The notes beneath the pieces were generated by a model. That model had not been told where the DNA came from, ran no database searches, and saw only the letters and a program-made list of their open reading frames with translations. This document shows, in pieces, positions 18,147-28,179 of a stretch of 64,000 bases of DNA (positions are counted from its first letter, which is position 1; every line of letters begins with the position of its first letter). Origin of the DNA: Brenneria roseae subsp. roseae (GTDB lineage Bacteria > Pseudomonadota > Gammaproteobacteria > Enterobacterales > Enterobacteriaceae); contig NZ_KZ819024.1 of assembly GCF_003115845.1 (NCBI RefSeq), positions 310,001-374,000 of the forward strand, read 5' to 3'. The translations under genes and the position numbers were made by a program.

Positions 18147-20075
18147 CTAATAGCGACGCTGCCACTCCGCATCAGTCAAAACACGCGCCGGCTGATGTAG
18201 GAAATAACGGTAAAAGACATCATAGGCCAGCACATTTTTAACGTAGCCACGCGTTTCAGAGAAGGGAATACTTTCAATAAACGCGACGGAGTCAATGCGC
18301 CCTGCGCTGTTTTTCAGCCAGGTATTTACGCGGGATGGCCCGGCATTGTATGCCGCTGAAGCCAGGATACGGTTGCGGCCAAACATCTGATAGACATATT
18401 CCAGATAGTAGGTACCCAACAGAATATTGGTTTGCGGATCAAACAGCTGGCTGCTGTTCATGTAGGTCGTGATATTACTCATTTGCGCCGTATGCTGTGC
18501 GGTAGCGGGCATCAGCTGCATCAAACCAGATGCGCCAACGGGTGAACGCGCCTTGGGATTCCAGGCGCTTTCCTGTCGGGCGATCGCCATCGCATAGCTC
18601 TGGCTGATGCCTTTACCCTGCGTGGCGCGTCGGAATTCATCGTTCCAGGCAAGCGGGAAACGCTCCTCCAGATGATCCCACAACTTGCCGACAATCGTGG
18701 CCTGTACGCTTAAATCCGGCCAGCGTTGTTCAAACGCGTAGCGAGCCAACGCCTCCTGCTGCGGTTTACTGCTATTGGCGACCAGTCCCACCCACTCACT
18801 GCGCGCCAGATTATCCATCTGCCAGAACATCAGCTCCCTTACGCGGGCCATTTCAGGCAACTGTGATAATGAACGGTCAGGTTTAACCGCCGTCATAACG
18901 GTGACAGGATAGTTCTCATTAAGCTTTTGTGCCGCCGCCATCGGATAAAAGCCGCGCTCCTTCATCAGTTCACGCAGCAGCGTCTCGCCCTCCTGGCGTT
19001 TCCCCTGCTCCAGCATCACCGACGCTCGCCAATAACGCCATTCGTCTTTTTGCAGAACATCCGCCGGCAAACGCGCCATCCAGTTGATCAATCCCTGTCG
19101 ATCGCCAGCCCCCAGCGCCATTCGCACGCGACGTTCGATCAAGGTTGTCGACGTACTGCGTTGTACCACGCCGTCCCGCCAAAGCGCCTGCTCAGACGTG
19201 GCGTCATTCCCCATCAATCGCCAGGCAATGATCTCTTCCATTTCCTGACGTTCGGACGAACTCATTTTTTGCAGACGAACAATCACCGGCAACATTGAGC
19301 GGGCGTTCTCGACGTCCTGACGCGCCACGCGACTGAATGCCGATAATGTGACTTTGCGGGTGAAATCCGTTGGTCCGATGGCGCGGGCAAAGCTTTCCAG
19401 CGTATTCGGTTCATTCTGTAATTTTATCAATGCATCACTGATCGTCTTGTAATCAGCAGGTAATTGTTTAGCCAGATAATTCACCAGCCCGGTGCTGCCT
19501 TCAGCCATTGCTAGACGAATACGCTCCAGCGTCGTCAGCGGAGTTTGTTCCCCCGCCGCTTGCCAGACAGAAAATAGTTTGTCACAGACGGAAGGCAAAG
19601 AACGCCCGGTCAGCCAGATATCGCGAGTCGCGTCCCATACCCCCTGACGCTGCCCCGCCACCCATTGGGCATAATAGAAGTTACAGCGCGCGCTGACCGG
19701 CTTGGGCGGCTGCGGGCTGAACGCCAATAATCCCTGCCAATCCTGTCGGCGGGCCAGTTCGTTGACAAAGCTGGTATTCAGATTACGCGCTGGCGGTAAA
19801 GTCGGGTGGGTGGCAACGAATTGCCTGACCTGAGCGGCGCTGACCTGAGTCAGGTCTTGTGTTAGCGAGCGATATTCAAGATAGGGATATAGTGGGTAGT
19901 TGCGTAGCGTCGGCATCAGTTGAGCGACCGTATCCAACTGGTTGCTATCCCATGCCTGTTTAACCTGTTGATAGCGCTGACGTTGTTCATCCAGAGAATC
20001 CGCCAGCACATGTCCCGAAGCCCCTGCCAGACAGATTGCCGCAATAGCGTACCGCCAATAACCCGCTTTAACCAT
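18147..20075 (-). CDS. slt: Soluble lytic murein transglycosylase Slt70
   Basis: Slt cleaves the glycan strands of peptidoglycan in the periplasm, leaving 1,6-anhydromuramic acid ends. The product is 642 residues from the chosen start (645 in K-12). A signal peptide (about 1-25, ending HVLA) leads into the alpha-helical superhelical U domain. The C-terminal catalytic domain has the active glutamate in ARQESAWNPKARSPVGASGLMQLMPATA and the AAYNAGPSRVNTWL motif. I prefer the ATG at 20075, because it has a nearby AGG and gives a K-12-like signal. An in-frame ATG at 20093 would add six residues and has no ribosome site. Confidence 0.95.
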   Translation of the reverse strand: MVKAGYWRYAIAAICLAGASGHVLADSLDEQRQRYQQVKQAWDSNQLDTVAQLMPTLRNYPLYPYLEYRSLTQDLTQVSAAQVRQFVATHPTLPPARNLNTSFVNELARRQDWQGLLAFSPQPPKPVSARCNFYYAQWVAGQRQGVWDATRDIWLTGRSLPSVCDKLFSVWQAAGEQTPLTTLERIRLAMAEGSTGLVNYLAKQLPADYKTISDALIKLQNEPNTLESFARAIGPTDFTRKVTLSAFSRVARQDVENARSMLPVIVRLQKMSSSERQEMEEIIAWRLMGNDATSEQALWRDGVVQRSTSTTLIERRVRMALGAGDRQGLINWMARLPADVLQKDEWRYWRASVMLEQGKRQEGETLLRELMKERGFYPMAAAQKLNENYPVTVMTAVKPDRSLSQLPEMARVRELMFWQMDNLARSEWVGLVANSSKPQQEALARYAFEQRWPDLSVQATIVGKLWDHLEERFPLAWNDEFRRATQGKGISQSYAMAIARQESAWNPKARSPVGASGLMQLMPATAQHTAQMSNITTYMNSSQLFDPQTNILLGTYYLEYVYQMFGRNRILASAAYNAGPSRVNTWLKNSAGRIDSVAFIESIPFSETRGYVKNVLAYDVFYRYFLHQPARVLTDAEWQRRY

Positions 20076-20524
20076 AACCTGCACTACCCTCATTCGTTAT
20101 CGATTCTGCTACCGATACCTTCCACTATACAGGCATCATCAAACCGTGCCGGTCAAAACGCCTGTACTATCATTTTCATCCGGCACGGCCCCATCAAGTG
20201 TGGCACATCATGCCGTACAACGATACGCCAATCGGGGGAGACAGGCTGAACCAACCATGCCTTTTTGCCGCCAGGTCTGTTCACTTCGCATCCTGACAAC
20301 CTCAAATCGCCGGATAGCTGGGATCAGACACCGAAACCAGCTACACTCCGTTATCAGCATTACCGATCCGCCGAAGAGGGTTTTATCGCCATTCATATGG
20401 TCGCTATCTTCGGCAATAAGCCCCAACATGGCCACCCGGCGTGGCACAGAAACAATGATGTCAATTACAATTTATCGATAACAATTATCGACAACAACCA
20501 GACAGAAAGAGGCGAAGTCGCAAC
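20076..20524. other. slt-ettA divergent intergenic region
   Basis: This 449-base gap should hold promoters for the divergent slt and ettA genes. Frames on both strands overlap here, but none has a ribosome site plus a recognisable product. AATTTATCGATAACAATTATCG near 20470 contains an imperfect ATCGATAA/TTATCGAT repeat. I see nothing else I can name. Confidence 0.45.
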
Positions 20525-22192
20525 GTGGCTCAATATGTTTATACCATGCATCGCGTCGGTAAAGTCGTTCCGCCGAAGCGTCATATTCTGAAAAACATCT
20601 CCCTCAGTTTCTTCCCTGGCGCCAAGATTGGCGTATTGGGCCTGAACGGAGCCGGTAAATCTACGCTGCTGCGCATTATGGCCGGCATTGATAAGGACAT
20701 TGAAGGCGAAGCGCGCCCGCAACCCGGTATTAAAATTGGCTACCTGCCGCAGGAACCGCAGTTGAACCCGGAACATACCGTTCGTGAATCGGTTGAAGAA
20801 GCCGTTTCTGAGGTGGTTAGCGCGTTGAAACGTCTGGACGAAGTGTACGCGCTGTACGCCGAGCCTGATGCGGATTTCGACAAGCTGGCGGCAGAGCAGG
20901 GCAAACTGGAAGAGATCATCCAGGCCCATGACGGTCATAACCTGAACAACCAACTGGAACGTGCGGCAGATGCCCTGCGTCTGCCGGAATGGGAGGCGAA
21001 AATCGCCAACCTTTCCGGTGGCGAACGTCGCCGCGTCGCGCTGTGCCGCCTGCTGCTGGAAAAACCGGACATGCTGCTGCTCGATGAACCGACCAACCAC
21101 CTGGATGCGGAATCCGTGGCCTGGCTGGAACGTTTCCTGCACGACTTCGAAGGTACCGTGGTAGCCATCACCCATGACCGTTACTTCCTTGATAACGTCG
21201 CGGGCTGGATTCTGGAGCTGGACCGCGGCGAAGGCATTCCGTGGGAAGGCAACTACTCTTCCTGGCTGGAGCAGAAAGATCAGCGTCTGGCTCAGGAAGC
21301 GTCTCAGGAAGCGGCACGCCGCAAATCTATCGAGAAAGAGCTGGAGTGGGTGCGTCAGGGGGCCAAAGGCCGCCAGTCTAAAGGTAAGGCGCGTCTGGCT
21401 CGCTTCGAGGAGCTGAATAACACGGAATACCAGAAACGTAACGAAACCAACGAACTGTTTATTCCACCCGGCGCCCGTCTTGGCGACAAGGTGATTGAAG
21501 TCACCAACCTGAGTAAATCCTATGGCGAACGTCAGTTGATCGACAGTCTGTCGTTCTCCGTGCCTAAAGGGGCGATTGTCGGGATCATCGGTCCGAACGG
21601 CGCGGGTAAATCAACGCTGTTCCGCATGATGTCAGGTCAGGAACAGCCGGATAGTGGCAGCATAGAGCTGGGCGAAACGGTGAAATTGGCGTCGGTTGAT
21701 CAGTTCCGCGATGCGATGGACAACAGCAAAACCGTGTGGGAAGAAGTTTCCGGCGGGCAGGATATCATGCGTATCGGCAACACCGAAATGCCAAGCCGCG
21801 CCTATGTGGGCCGTTTCAACTTCAAAGGCGTTGATCAGGGCAAGCGCGTCGGCGAGCTGTCCGGTGGTGAACGCGGCCGTCTGCATCTGGCGAAACTGTT
21901 GCAGGTTGGCGGCAACGTCCTGCTGCTTGACGAACCCACCAACGATCTGGATATAGAAACGCTGCGTGCGTTGGAAAACGCCCTGTTGGAGTTCCCAGGC
22001 TGTGCCATGGTTATCTCGCATGACCGCTGGTTCCTGGACCGTATCGCGACCCACATTCTGGATTATCAGGATGAAGGGAAGGTGGAATTCTTCGAAGGTA
22101 ACTTCACCGAATATGAAGAATACAAAAAACGGACTCTCGGCGCCGACGCACTAGAACCACACCGCATCAAATACAAAAAAATGACCAAGTAA
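20525..22192 (+). CDS. ettA: Energy-dependent translational throttle protein EttA (ABC-F)
   Basis: EttA is an ABC-F protein that binds the ribosomal E site and gates entry into elongation according to the ATP/ADP ratio. The 555-residue protein has two ABC domains. The first has Walker A GLNGAGKST at 39-47, signature LSGGERRR and LLDEPTNHL. The second has Walker A GPNGAGKST, signature LSGGERGR and LLDEPTNDL. The linker between them (about 240-320) is rich in charged helix, as in the P-site interaction motif. The start codon is GTG, preceded by AGAGG. No membrane segment is present. A bidirectional terminator separates it from serA, which is not its neighbour in K-12. Confidence 0.97.
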   Translation: MAQYVYTMHRVGKVVPPKRHILKNISLSFFPGAKIGVLGLNGAGKSTLLRIMAGIDKDIEGEARPQPGIKIGYLPQEPQLNPEHTVRESVEEAVSEVVSALKRLDEVYALYAEPDADFDKLAAEQGKLEEIIQAHDGHNLNNQLERAADALRLPEWEAKIANLSGGERRRVALCRLLLEKPDMLLLDEPTNHLDAESVAWLERFLHDFEGTVVAITHDRYFLDNVAGWILELDRGEGIPWEGNYSSWLEQKDQRLAQEASQEAARRKSIEKELEWVRQGAKGRQSKGKARLARFEELNNTEYQKRNETNELFIPPGARLGDKVIEVTNLSKSYGERQLIDSLSFSVPKGAIVGIIGPNGAGKSTLFRMMSGQEQPDSGSIELGETVKLASVDQFRDAMDNSKTVWEEVSGGQDIMRIGNTEMPSRAYVGRFNFKGVDQGKRVGELSGGERGRLHLAKLLQVGGNVLLLDEPTNDLDIETLRALENALLEFPGCAMVISHDRWFLDRIATHILDYQDEGKVEFFEGNFTEYEEYKKRTLGADALEPHRIKYKKMTK

Positions 22193-22200
22193 CACCATAC

Positions 22201-22228
22201 AAAATGACCCGCTTGTGCGGGTCATTTT
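22201..22228. terminator. Bidirectional intrinsic terminator between ettA and serA
   Basis: AAAATGACCCGC (22201-22212) pairs perfectly with GCGGGTCATTTT (22217-22228) around a four-base loop, with T-runs on both strands. Confidence 0.9.
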
Positions 22229-22271
22229 ATGTCTAACGAAATACCACATCCGATTGGTTCACGACGATTCC

Positions 22272-22301
22272 CAATAAAACCAGCCCCCTTTCAGGGGCCG
22301 G
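22272..22301 (-). terminator. Intrinsic terminator of serA
   Basis: On the minus strand CCGGCCCC (22301-22294) pairs with GGGGCTGG (22287-22280), with one G-U pair, and GTTTTATT follows. It lies 14-40 bases beyond the serA stop. Confidence 0.8.
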
Positions 22302-22314
22302 ATAATACCGCCAA

Positions 22315-23547
22315 TCAGTACAGCAGACGGGCACGAATAGTACCGGGGATCGCCTTCATCAGTTGCAACGCGGTATGCGCGCCGTCGGTCTCAACGTCAA
22401 TCACCACATAACCAATTTCGGACGTCGTTTGCAGATACTGGGCCGCAATGTTGATACCCTGTTCGGCAAAAATCTGGTTAAGCTGCGTCAAAACGCCCGG
22501 GCGATTTTCATGGATATGCAGCAGCCGGCTGGCACGTTCACCATGCACGGGCAGTGAAACTTCAGGGAAGTTGACTGCGGACAGCGTAGAACCGTTATCC
22601 GAGTATTTAGCCAGCTTACCGGCCACTTCACCACCGATGTTTTCCTGCGCTTCCTGCGTTGAACCACCGATATGCGGGGTCAGCAGCACATTATCAAACT
22701 CACATAGCGGCGACAGGAACGGATCGCTGTTTGTCGCAGGCTCTTGTGGGAAGACGTCAATCGCCGCCCCGGAAAGGTGTTTGCTGCCCAGCGCATCGCA
22801 CAGGGCAGGAATGTCCACCACCGTACCGCGAGACGCATTAATAAAAATAGCACCCGGCTTCATCAGCGAAAATTCTTCGGCGCTCATCATATTCTGGGTG
22901 CTCTCGGTTTCCGGCACATGCAGACTGACGACGTCACTCATATTCAGCAGATCGGAAAGGTGGCGAACCTGCTGCGCATTGCCAAGCGGCAATTTACTTT
23001 CAATATCATAAAAATAAACGTGCATCCCCAGCCCTTCGGCCAGAATGCCCAATTGGATACCGATATGACCGTAACCAATGATGCCCAGCTTCTTGCCGCG
23101 CGCTTCGAAGGAGCCGACAGCCAGTTTATTCCAGACACCGCGGTGTGCTTTCGCATTCGCTGCCGGAATACCGCGCAGCAGCAACAGCATTTCACCGAGT
23201 ACCATTTCCGCAACGGAACGGGTATTGGAAAAAGGTGCGTTGAATACCGGAATGCCGCGTTTCGTCGCAGCCGATAGTTCAACCTGGTTAGTTCCGATAC
23301 AGAAGCAGCCAACCGCAATCAGTTTTTCAGCGGCAGCGAAAATCTCTTCTGTCAGATGGGTACGCGAGCGGATACCAATAAAATGCGCATCACGAATGGA
23401 TGCTTTCAGGGATTCCGAATCCAGTGCCCCTTTATGGTATTCAATGTTGGTGTAACCAGCTGCACGCAGGTTCTCCAGCGCGCTCTGATGCACACCTTCC
23501 ACTAACAGAAACTTAATTTTATCTTTTTCCAGTGATACCTTTGCCAT
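22315..23547 (-). CDS. serA: D-3-phosphoglycerate dehydrogenase
   Basis: SerA oxidises 3-phosphoglycerate with NAD, the first committed step of serine synthesis. The 410 residues equal K-12 SerA. The Rossmann loop is GIIGYGHIGIQLG, and the catalytic region has the NASRGTVVDIPAL and LLTPHIGGSTQEAQENIG blocks with the active histidine. The C-terminal ACT domain (from about 337, with the HENRPGVLTQLN motif) gives serine feedback. The neighbour rpiA is the same as in K-12, but the other side (ettA) is not. Confidence 0.98.
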   Translation of the reverse strand: MAKVSLEKDKIKFLLVEGVHQSALENLRAAGYTNIEYHKGALDSESLKASIRDAHFIGIRSRTHLTEEIFAAAEKLIAVGCFCIGTNQVELSAATKRGIPVFNAPFSNTRSVAEMVLGEMLLLLRGIPAANAKAHRGVWNKLAVGSFEARGKKLGIIGYGHIGIQLGILAEGLGMHVYFYDIESKLPLGNAQQVRHLSDLLNMSDVVSLHVPETESTQNMMSAEEFSLMKPGAIFINASRGTVVDIPALCDALGSKHLSGAAIDVFPQEPATNSDPFLSPLCEFDNVLLTPHIGGSTQEAQENIGGEVAGKLAKYSDNGSTLSAVNFPEVSLPVHGERASRLLHIHENRPGVLTQLNQIFAEQGINIAAQYLQTTSEIGYVVIDVETDGAHTALQLMKAIPGTIRARLLY

Positions 23548-23792
23548 TTCCCGACCTTATTTTCAGACTTCAGATGCGACAGTTTGTTAAACAGCCCCTG
23601 TCAACATAACAAAAATTACGCAGTCAGCAATACAAACGATTGCCTTGCTGGTATAGCAAGCGCGAGGCGACGAAAAGATTTCTGGCGAAAAATATTGCCA
23701 AAGATGCGCATTGCCATATCGACAATACACAAAATAAGAAAAAGTGATATTAAGTACCAAAAATGAGCCGTTAAATAAATTTTTTTTTATAA

Positions 23793-23825
23793 AAAAATTT
23801 TCAGGCACGAGGAGAGTCCCGCGCC
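23793..23825 (-). terminator. Intrinsic terminator of rpiA
   Basis: On the minus strand GGCGCGGG (23825-23818) pairs with CTCGTGCC (23811-23804), with two G-U pairs, and a TGAAAATTTTTTT tail follows. It is 17 bases after the rpiA stop. Confidence 0.8.
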
Positions 23826-23841
23826 CGAAATCATCAGCAAC

Positions 23842-24501
23842 TCATTTCAACACGGTTTTTACGCCGTCGGCGGTGCCAATCAAGGCGACGTCAGCGCCAC
23901 GATTGGCAAACAGTCCGACGGTCACCACTCCCGCAATGCCATTAATATGATTTTCCACAGCCACGGCATCCATGATGTTCAGATTGTGAACATCCAGAAT
24001 AATGTTGCCATTATCCGTCACCACACCCTGGCGGTATTCCGGCTGAGCGCCCATTTTCGCCAGTTCCCGGGCCACATAAGCTCTGGCCATCGGGATCACT
24101 TCAACCGGCAGTGGGAATCTGCCCAGCACATCCACCTGTTTTGACGCATCGACAATACAGATAAACTTACGGGAAATTGCCGCAATGATTTTTTCCCGGG
24201 TGAGCGCCGCGCCCCCGCCTTTAATCATTTGCATATGCCCGTTAATCTCATCCGCGCCGTCCACATACACATCCAGTGAATCAACATCGTTGCAGTCAAA
24301 AACCGGAATGCCCAGGCTTTTAAGCTTTGCCGTTGAAGCATCGGAGCTGGATACCGCACCATTAATCTGGTGCTTTATCGAACCCAGCGCATCAATAAAA
24401 TGGGCTGCGGTAGAGCCAGTCCCCACGCCGACAATCGTATCGGGACGAACATAATCCAGTGCCGCCCACCCTACCGCTTTTTTCAGTTCATCTTGTGTCA
24501 T
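23842..24501 (-). CDS. rpiA: Ribose-5-phosphate isomerase A
   Basis: RpiA interconverts ribose 5-phosphate and ribulose 5-phosphate. The 219 residues equal K-12 RpiA. The phosphate-binding loop is [12 protein letters not shown] near 26-37. Catalytic residues of the family are at D81, D84, K94 and E103, in [26 protein letters not shown]. It is divergent from argP, as in K-12. Confidence 0.97.
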   Translation of the reverse strand: MTQDELKKAVGWAALDYVRPDTIVGVGTGSTAAHFIDALGSIKHQINGAVSSSDASTAKLKSLGIPVFDCNDVDSLDVYVDGADEINGHMQMIKGGGAALTREKIIAAISRKFICIVDASKQVDVLGRFPLPVEVIPMARAYVARELAKMGAQPEYRQGVVTDNGNIILDVHNLNIMDAVAVENHINGIAGVVTVGLFANRGADVALIGTADGVKTVLK

Positions 24502-24716
24502 AGTCTGTCTGCTTTAGGTCCGTAAATACAAAAAACATGTGCGTATTATAGAACATGCCTTTGGCTAAATAGCGCAAATTTGTCTGCTGTTCATTATTTC
24601 ACGGATAGCCGCCGCATTCATAAACAGAAAACCAGGAAATAAGATTTCTGCATGGTATAGCGGCAAAATGTGGCATAGTGAAAAAACAGACTTCATTCAG
24701 AGGAATGCTTACTTTA

Positions 24717-25610
24717 ATGAAACGCCCGGACTATCGAACGCTTCAGGCTCTGGATGCCGTAATACGTGAGCGTGGTTTTGAACGCGCCGCACAGAAATTA
24801 TGCATTACTCAATCCGCCGTATCACAGCGTATTAAACAGTTGGAAAACCTGTTCGGTCAGCCACTGCTCGTCAGGACGATTCCACCACGGCCAACCGAAC
24901 AGGGCCAGAAGTTACTGGCGTTGTTACATCAGGTTGAACTGTTGGAAGAAGAATGGCTGGGTGATGAAACCAGTAATGACATTCCGTTACTTTTGTCGTT
25001 GGCGGTCAATGCCGACAGCCTTGCCACCTGGCTTCTGCCCGCGCTGCAACCCGTTTTGGTTGATTCCCCCATTCGTCTGAACCTGCAAGTGGAGGATGAA
25101 ACGCGAACGCAGGAAAGACTGCGCCGTGGTGAAGTGGTCGGAGCCGTGAGTATTCAACCACAGCCGCTGCCAAGTTGTCTGGTGGATAAACTGGGCGCGC
25201 TGGATTATCTGTTTGTCGCATCGCCTGCGTTTGCAGCCCGCTATTTCCCGAACGGCGTCACGCGTTCGGCGCTGTTGCGCGCACCGGCAGTCGCGTTCGA
25301 TCACCTTGATGACATGCATCAGGCTTTTCTACAGCAAAATTTTGATCTCTCGCCGGGCAGCGTGCCGTGCCACATCGTGAATTCATCCGAAGCGTTTGTA
25401 CAGCTGGCGCGTCAGGGAACCACCTGCTGTATGATCCCGCATCTGCAGATTGAGAAAGAACTGGCCAGTAACGAACTGATTGACCTGACTCCCGGATTGT
25501 TTCAACGCCGCATGCTCTATTGGCACCGTTTCGCCCCGGAAAGCAGGATGATGAGAAAAGTCACTGATGCCCTGCTCGCGCATGGACATCAGGTACTGAG
25601 ACAGTCTTAA
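24717..25610 (+). CDS. argP: LysR-type regulator ArgP (IciA)
   Basis: ArgP is a LysR-family regulator that activates argO when arginine is bound and responds to lysine. It has also been described as an inhibitor of chromosome initiation. The 297 residues equal the K-12 length. The N-terminal winged helix-turn-helix (about 4-61) contains [23 protein letters not shown], and the effector domain runs from about 90 to 290. I chose the ATG at 24717 ([10 protein letters not shown]) by family match; the frame is open for 13 more codons upstream. Its target argO is two genes away. Confidence 0.96.
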   Translation: MKRPDYRTLQALDAVIRERGFERAAQKLCITQSAVSQRIKQLENLFGQPLLVRTIPPRPTEQGQKLLALLHQVELLEEEWLGDETSNDIPLLLSLAVNADSLATWLLPALQPVLVDSPIRLNLQVEDETRTQERLRRGEVVGAVSIQPQPLPSCLVDKLGALDYLFVASPAFAARYFPNGVTRSALLRAPAVAFDHLDDMHQAFLQQNFDLSPGSVPCHIVNSSEAFVQLARQGTTCCMIPHLQIEKELASNELIDLTPGLFQRRMLYWHRFAPESRMMRKVTDALLAHGHQVLRQS

Positions 25611-25640
25611 ATCTCGTCGATGAGCCTATCTCATCAGGCT

Positions 25641-26366
25641 CTATGGATTACGCTGTAGTTCAAATACCACATCAACCTGATCGTCAAAGTGAATGGTTTG
25701 CTGCTCATAGGTTTGAGCGGCTTCACTTTGCACCGCGGCGTCTGCGGTTTTAAACATTCTGGCCATTGGCACAGGTTGATAGTTGGCGACATGGTAGCGA
25801 ATGCTGTAGATCGGCCCCAGTTTGGCATTAAACCCTTGCGCCAAAGACTGGGCCTGCGTCGTTGCCTGTTCTATCGCTTTTTTACGGGCTTCATCACGAT
25901 AGTTTTCTGGATTCGCTACGCCCAAATCAACGGTGCGGATTTCATTCAGCCCCGCTTTCAACGCCCCATCCAGCAACTCGTTCAGCTTATCCAACTGACG
26001 CAGCGTCACTTCCACCTGACGTACGGCGCGATACCCTTTCAGAACGGAACCACCGGTTTTCAGATAATCATATTCAGGCTGTGTGCGTAAGTTGGCAGCA
26101 TTGATATCTTTTTTCTCGATACCATTCTTGCCAAGAAAATCAAAATATTGAGCGACTCGTTCATCGACCTGTTTTTTCGCATCGGCGGCATCTTTTGATG
26201 ACACGCTCACTTCGATGGCCAAACGGGCCATATCCGGCGTTGCGTCAACGCTGGCGGTGCCCGACGTTACGATATGCGGGCCATTCGGCAATTCCGCGGC
26301 TTGCGTCGCCAGCGGTAACGTGCCTAACCCCATCATCGCAGCTAATGCCAATACTTTTAGCTTCAC
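25641..26366 (-). CDS. yggE: Oxidative stress defense protein YggE (SIMPL domain)
   Basis: This 241-residue exported protein carries a SIMPL (DUF541) domain. E. coli YggE lowers reactive oxygen levels, by an unknown mechanism. The signal peptide is MKLKVLALAAMMGLGTLPLATQA, followed by PHIVTSGTASVDATPDMARLAIEVS and the central TVDLGVANPENYRDEARKKAIEQATTQAQ block. It lies between argP and argO, as in K-12. A short GAGCCT/AGGCTC hairpin near 25622-25641 separates it from the convergent argP. Confidence 0.92.
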   Translation of the reverse strand: MKLKVLALAAMMGLGTLPLATQAAELPNGPHIVTSGTASVDATPDMARLAIEVSVSSKDAADAKKQVDERVAQYFDFLGKNGIEKKDINAANLRTQPEYDYLKTGGSVLKGYRAVRQVEVTLRQLDKLNELLDGALKAGLNEIRTVDLGVANPENYRDEARKKAIEQATTQAQSLAQGFNAKLGPIYSIRYHVANYQPVPMARMFKTADAAVQSEAAQTYEQQTIHFDDQVDVVFELQRNP

Positions 26367-26591
26367 AGTTTCTCCTTTATTTATCTCTTATCGCCAAGGC
26401 CGGGTAGCCTATCAGCGCAGTGCAGACGCCGCCAATATCGCGACATTGTCGTCAGCAGTCTGTTTTCCACATGGATAGAAAACAGGTTATACCGGCTACC
26501 ATATCGCATTGCCGACACAACAAAATATAGGTGAATTTCTGAAACTGGGGGAGGAAAACTCGGCGGGAAAGGCGCCGGGCAGGTTTATCGA

Positions 26592-27203
26592 TTACCAGCC
26601 ATGGCGTGCCAACTGTATGGCAATAGCCCACATCACTATCCCCACAAACAGATTGATAATGCGTTGTGAACGAGGCGTATTCAGCCACGGCGCCAGCCAG
26701 GCGGCCAGCAGCGCCAGCGCAAAAAACCAGATAAACGATGCGGTAATGGTTCCGATGGCGAACCAGCCGCGCGCCCCTTCGCTAAACTGGCTCCCCACGC
26801 TGCCGAGCACAACAAACGTATCCAGATACACATGTGGATTGAGCCAGGTCACCGCCAGCATCGTGACAATAATGCGCCAACGGCTCTGCTGCATAATCTC
26901 CGCGCCAGCGAGCGTCAGATCCCGGCTGAACGCCGTCTTCAACGCGCCCCAGCCATACCACAGCAGAAATGCGACGCCTCCCCACGTCACTAACGTCATC
27001 AGTAACGAAGATTGGCTAAGCAACGCACTTCCGCCGAAAATACCGGCGCAGATCAGCACCACATCGCTTAATGCGCACAGCAGTGCGATCATCAAATGAT
27101 ACTGACGACGAATCCCCTGATTCATCACAAAGGCATTCTGTGGCCCCAGAGGCAAAATCATTGCCGCGCCAAGCGCAAAGCCTTGCAGAAAGACAGCTAA
27201 CAT
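26592..27203 (-). CDS. argO: Arginine exporter ArgO (LysE family)
   Basis: ArgO exports arginine and canavanine across the inner membrane. The 203-residue product has five to six hydrophobic segments and the LysE family opening [26 protein letters not shown], plus [20 protein letters not shown] start at the ATG at 27203, because GAGGAG at 27213-27218 is well placed and it fits the K-12 start. The open frame extends 32 codons upstream through a hairpin and is not coding there. Activation by ArgP is expected. A terminator-like stem lies directly upstream of the ribosome site. Confidence 0.95.
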   Translation of the reverse strand: MLAVFLQGFALGAAMILPLGPQNAFVMNQGIRRQYHLMIALLCALSDVVLICAGIFGGSALLSQSSLLMTLVTWGGVAFLLWYGWGALKTAFSRDLTLAGAEIMQQSRWRIIVTMLAVTWLNPHVYLDTFVVLGSVGSQFSEGARGWFAIGTITASFIWFFALALLAAWLAPWLNTPRSQRIINLFVGIVMWAIAIQLARHGW

Positions 27204-27223
27204 ATCGTTATTGCTCCTCGTAT

Positions 27224-27245
27224 AAAAAACGCCGGCAGCGTTTTT
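27224..27245 (-). terminator. Terminator-like hairpin just before argO
   Basis: On the minus strand AAAAACGC (27245-27238) pairs with GCGTTTTT (27232-27225) around TGCCG, ending in six T. It could end the yiaJ transcript, whose stop is 116 bases upstream. It could instead be an attenuator in the argO leader, as its end is only about 20 bases before the argO start. The sequence alone does not decide. Confidence 0.7.
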
Positions 27246-27360
27246 CAACGTCGCTTGCGACGACCTGACGAACCCATCCGGTCCAGATGCCAGCATCATA
27301 CGAAGAGAAAATTATTAGGTGAAATGGATATTTCTAATCATCCATTAGCAACATTAATGG

Positions 27361-28179
27361 TCAATCATGGATGACAAAACCCAATTCCTGAGAAATCCGC
27401 TGTGCCGTCGCCAGTACCGGTTTGATCAAGGCCTTGACGCCGATCTGTTGCAGCTTGGCGGTCGGCAGCGACACGGATACCGCATAGGGTACGCGCTGTT
27501 GAATATCAAAAACCGGTGCCGCAATACAGGAAACGCCCAACTCGTTTTCTTCACGATCCATCGCCATGCCACGCTGCCGGATATCTGCCAGTTCTTCATG
27601 CATTTTTGGCAACTCGGTGATGGTATTGCGCGTTAAGGTTTGAATTTCATCCTGATGGGTTTTCCAGTAGTGATCCGGATAGTCGCTTTTACCATACGCC
27701 ATGAAAATCTTGCCCATCGCCGAGCAATAAAGCGGCATATGCTGGCCGATGTAGGCACGCGTGCGCATCATGCCCGTGGTGGGTTCCAGCTTGTAGATCA
27801 GAATGACGTGATCGTCTTCGCGGCTGGAAAAGTTGACCGTCTCGCCCACTTCCAGATTTAACTGCACCAGGTGAGGTGACGCGACATGAATGATATTCAG
27901 TGAAGAGAGCGCTTTCTGGCCGATGGAGATGAACTTGGTCGTCAGGCGATAACTACCGGGAGAAGGCGCCTGGGTGACATATCCGCTGGTATACAGCCCC
28001 TGCAACAGGCGATGTACGGTACTTTTATTCATTCCCGCCAGTTCAGAAAGGTGCGCCAACGGACAACCGTTGGGGAAGTTGCTTAAAATTTCAATAAGCT
28101 GCAAACCACGAAACAAACTCTGGCTGCCCAGGGGTTTCTCTTTTTGATTGTTTTTCTCATCAACCGCTTTCAGGCTCAT
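27361..28179 (-). CDS. yiaJ: IclR-family repressor YiaJ (PlaR type)
   Basis: YiaJ represses the yiaKLMNO-lyxK-sgbHUE operon in K-12, and the related PlaR acts in plant-pathogenic relatives. The 272-residue product matches it across the whole length. The helix-turn-helix is in LFRGLQLIEILSNFPNGCPLAHLSELAGMNKSTVHRLLQ (about 23-62), and the effector domain has FSSREDDHVILIYKLEPTTGMMRTRAYIGQHMPLYCSAMGKI and DREENELGVSCIAAPVFD. It is divergent from the ABC transporter operon. A motif shared by the two target promoters is the likely operator. The start ATG has GGAGAG upstream. Confidence 0.93.
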   Translation of the reverse strand: MSLKAVDEKNNQKEKPLGSQSLFRGLQLIEILSNFPNGCPLAHLSELAGMNKSTVHRLLQGLYTSGYVTQAPSPGSYRLTTKFISIGQKALSSLNIIHVASPHLVQLNLEVGETVNFSSREDDHVILIYKLEPTTGMMRTRAYIGQHMPLYCSAMGKIFMAYGKSDYPDHYWKTHQDEIQTLTRNTITELPKMHEELADIRQRGMAMDREENELGVSCIAAPVFDIQQRVPYAVSVSLPTAKLQQIGVKALIKPVLATAQRISQELGFVIHD

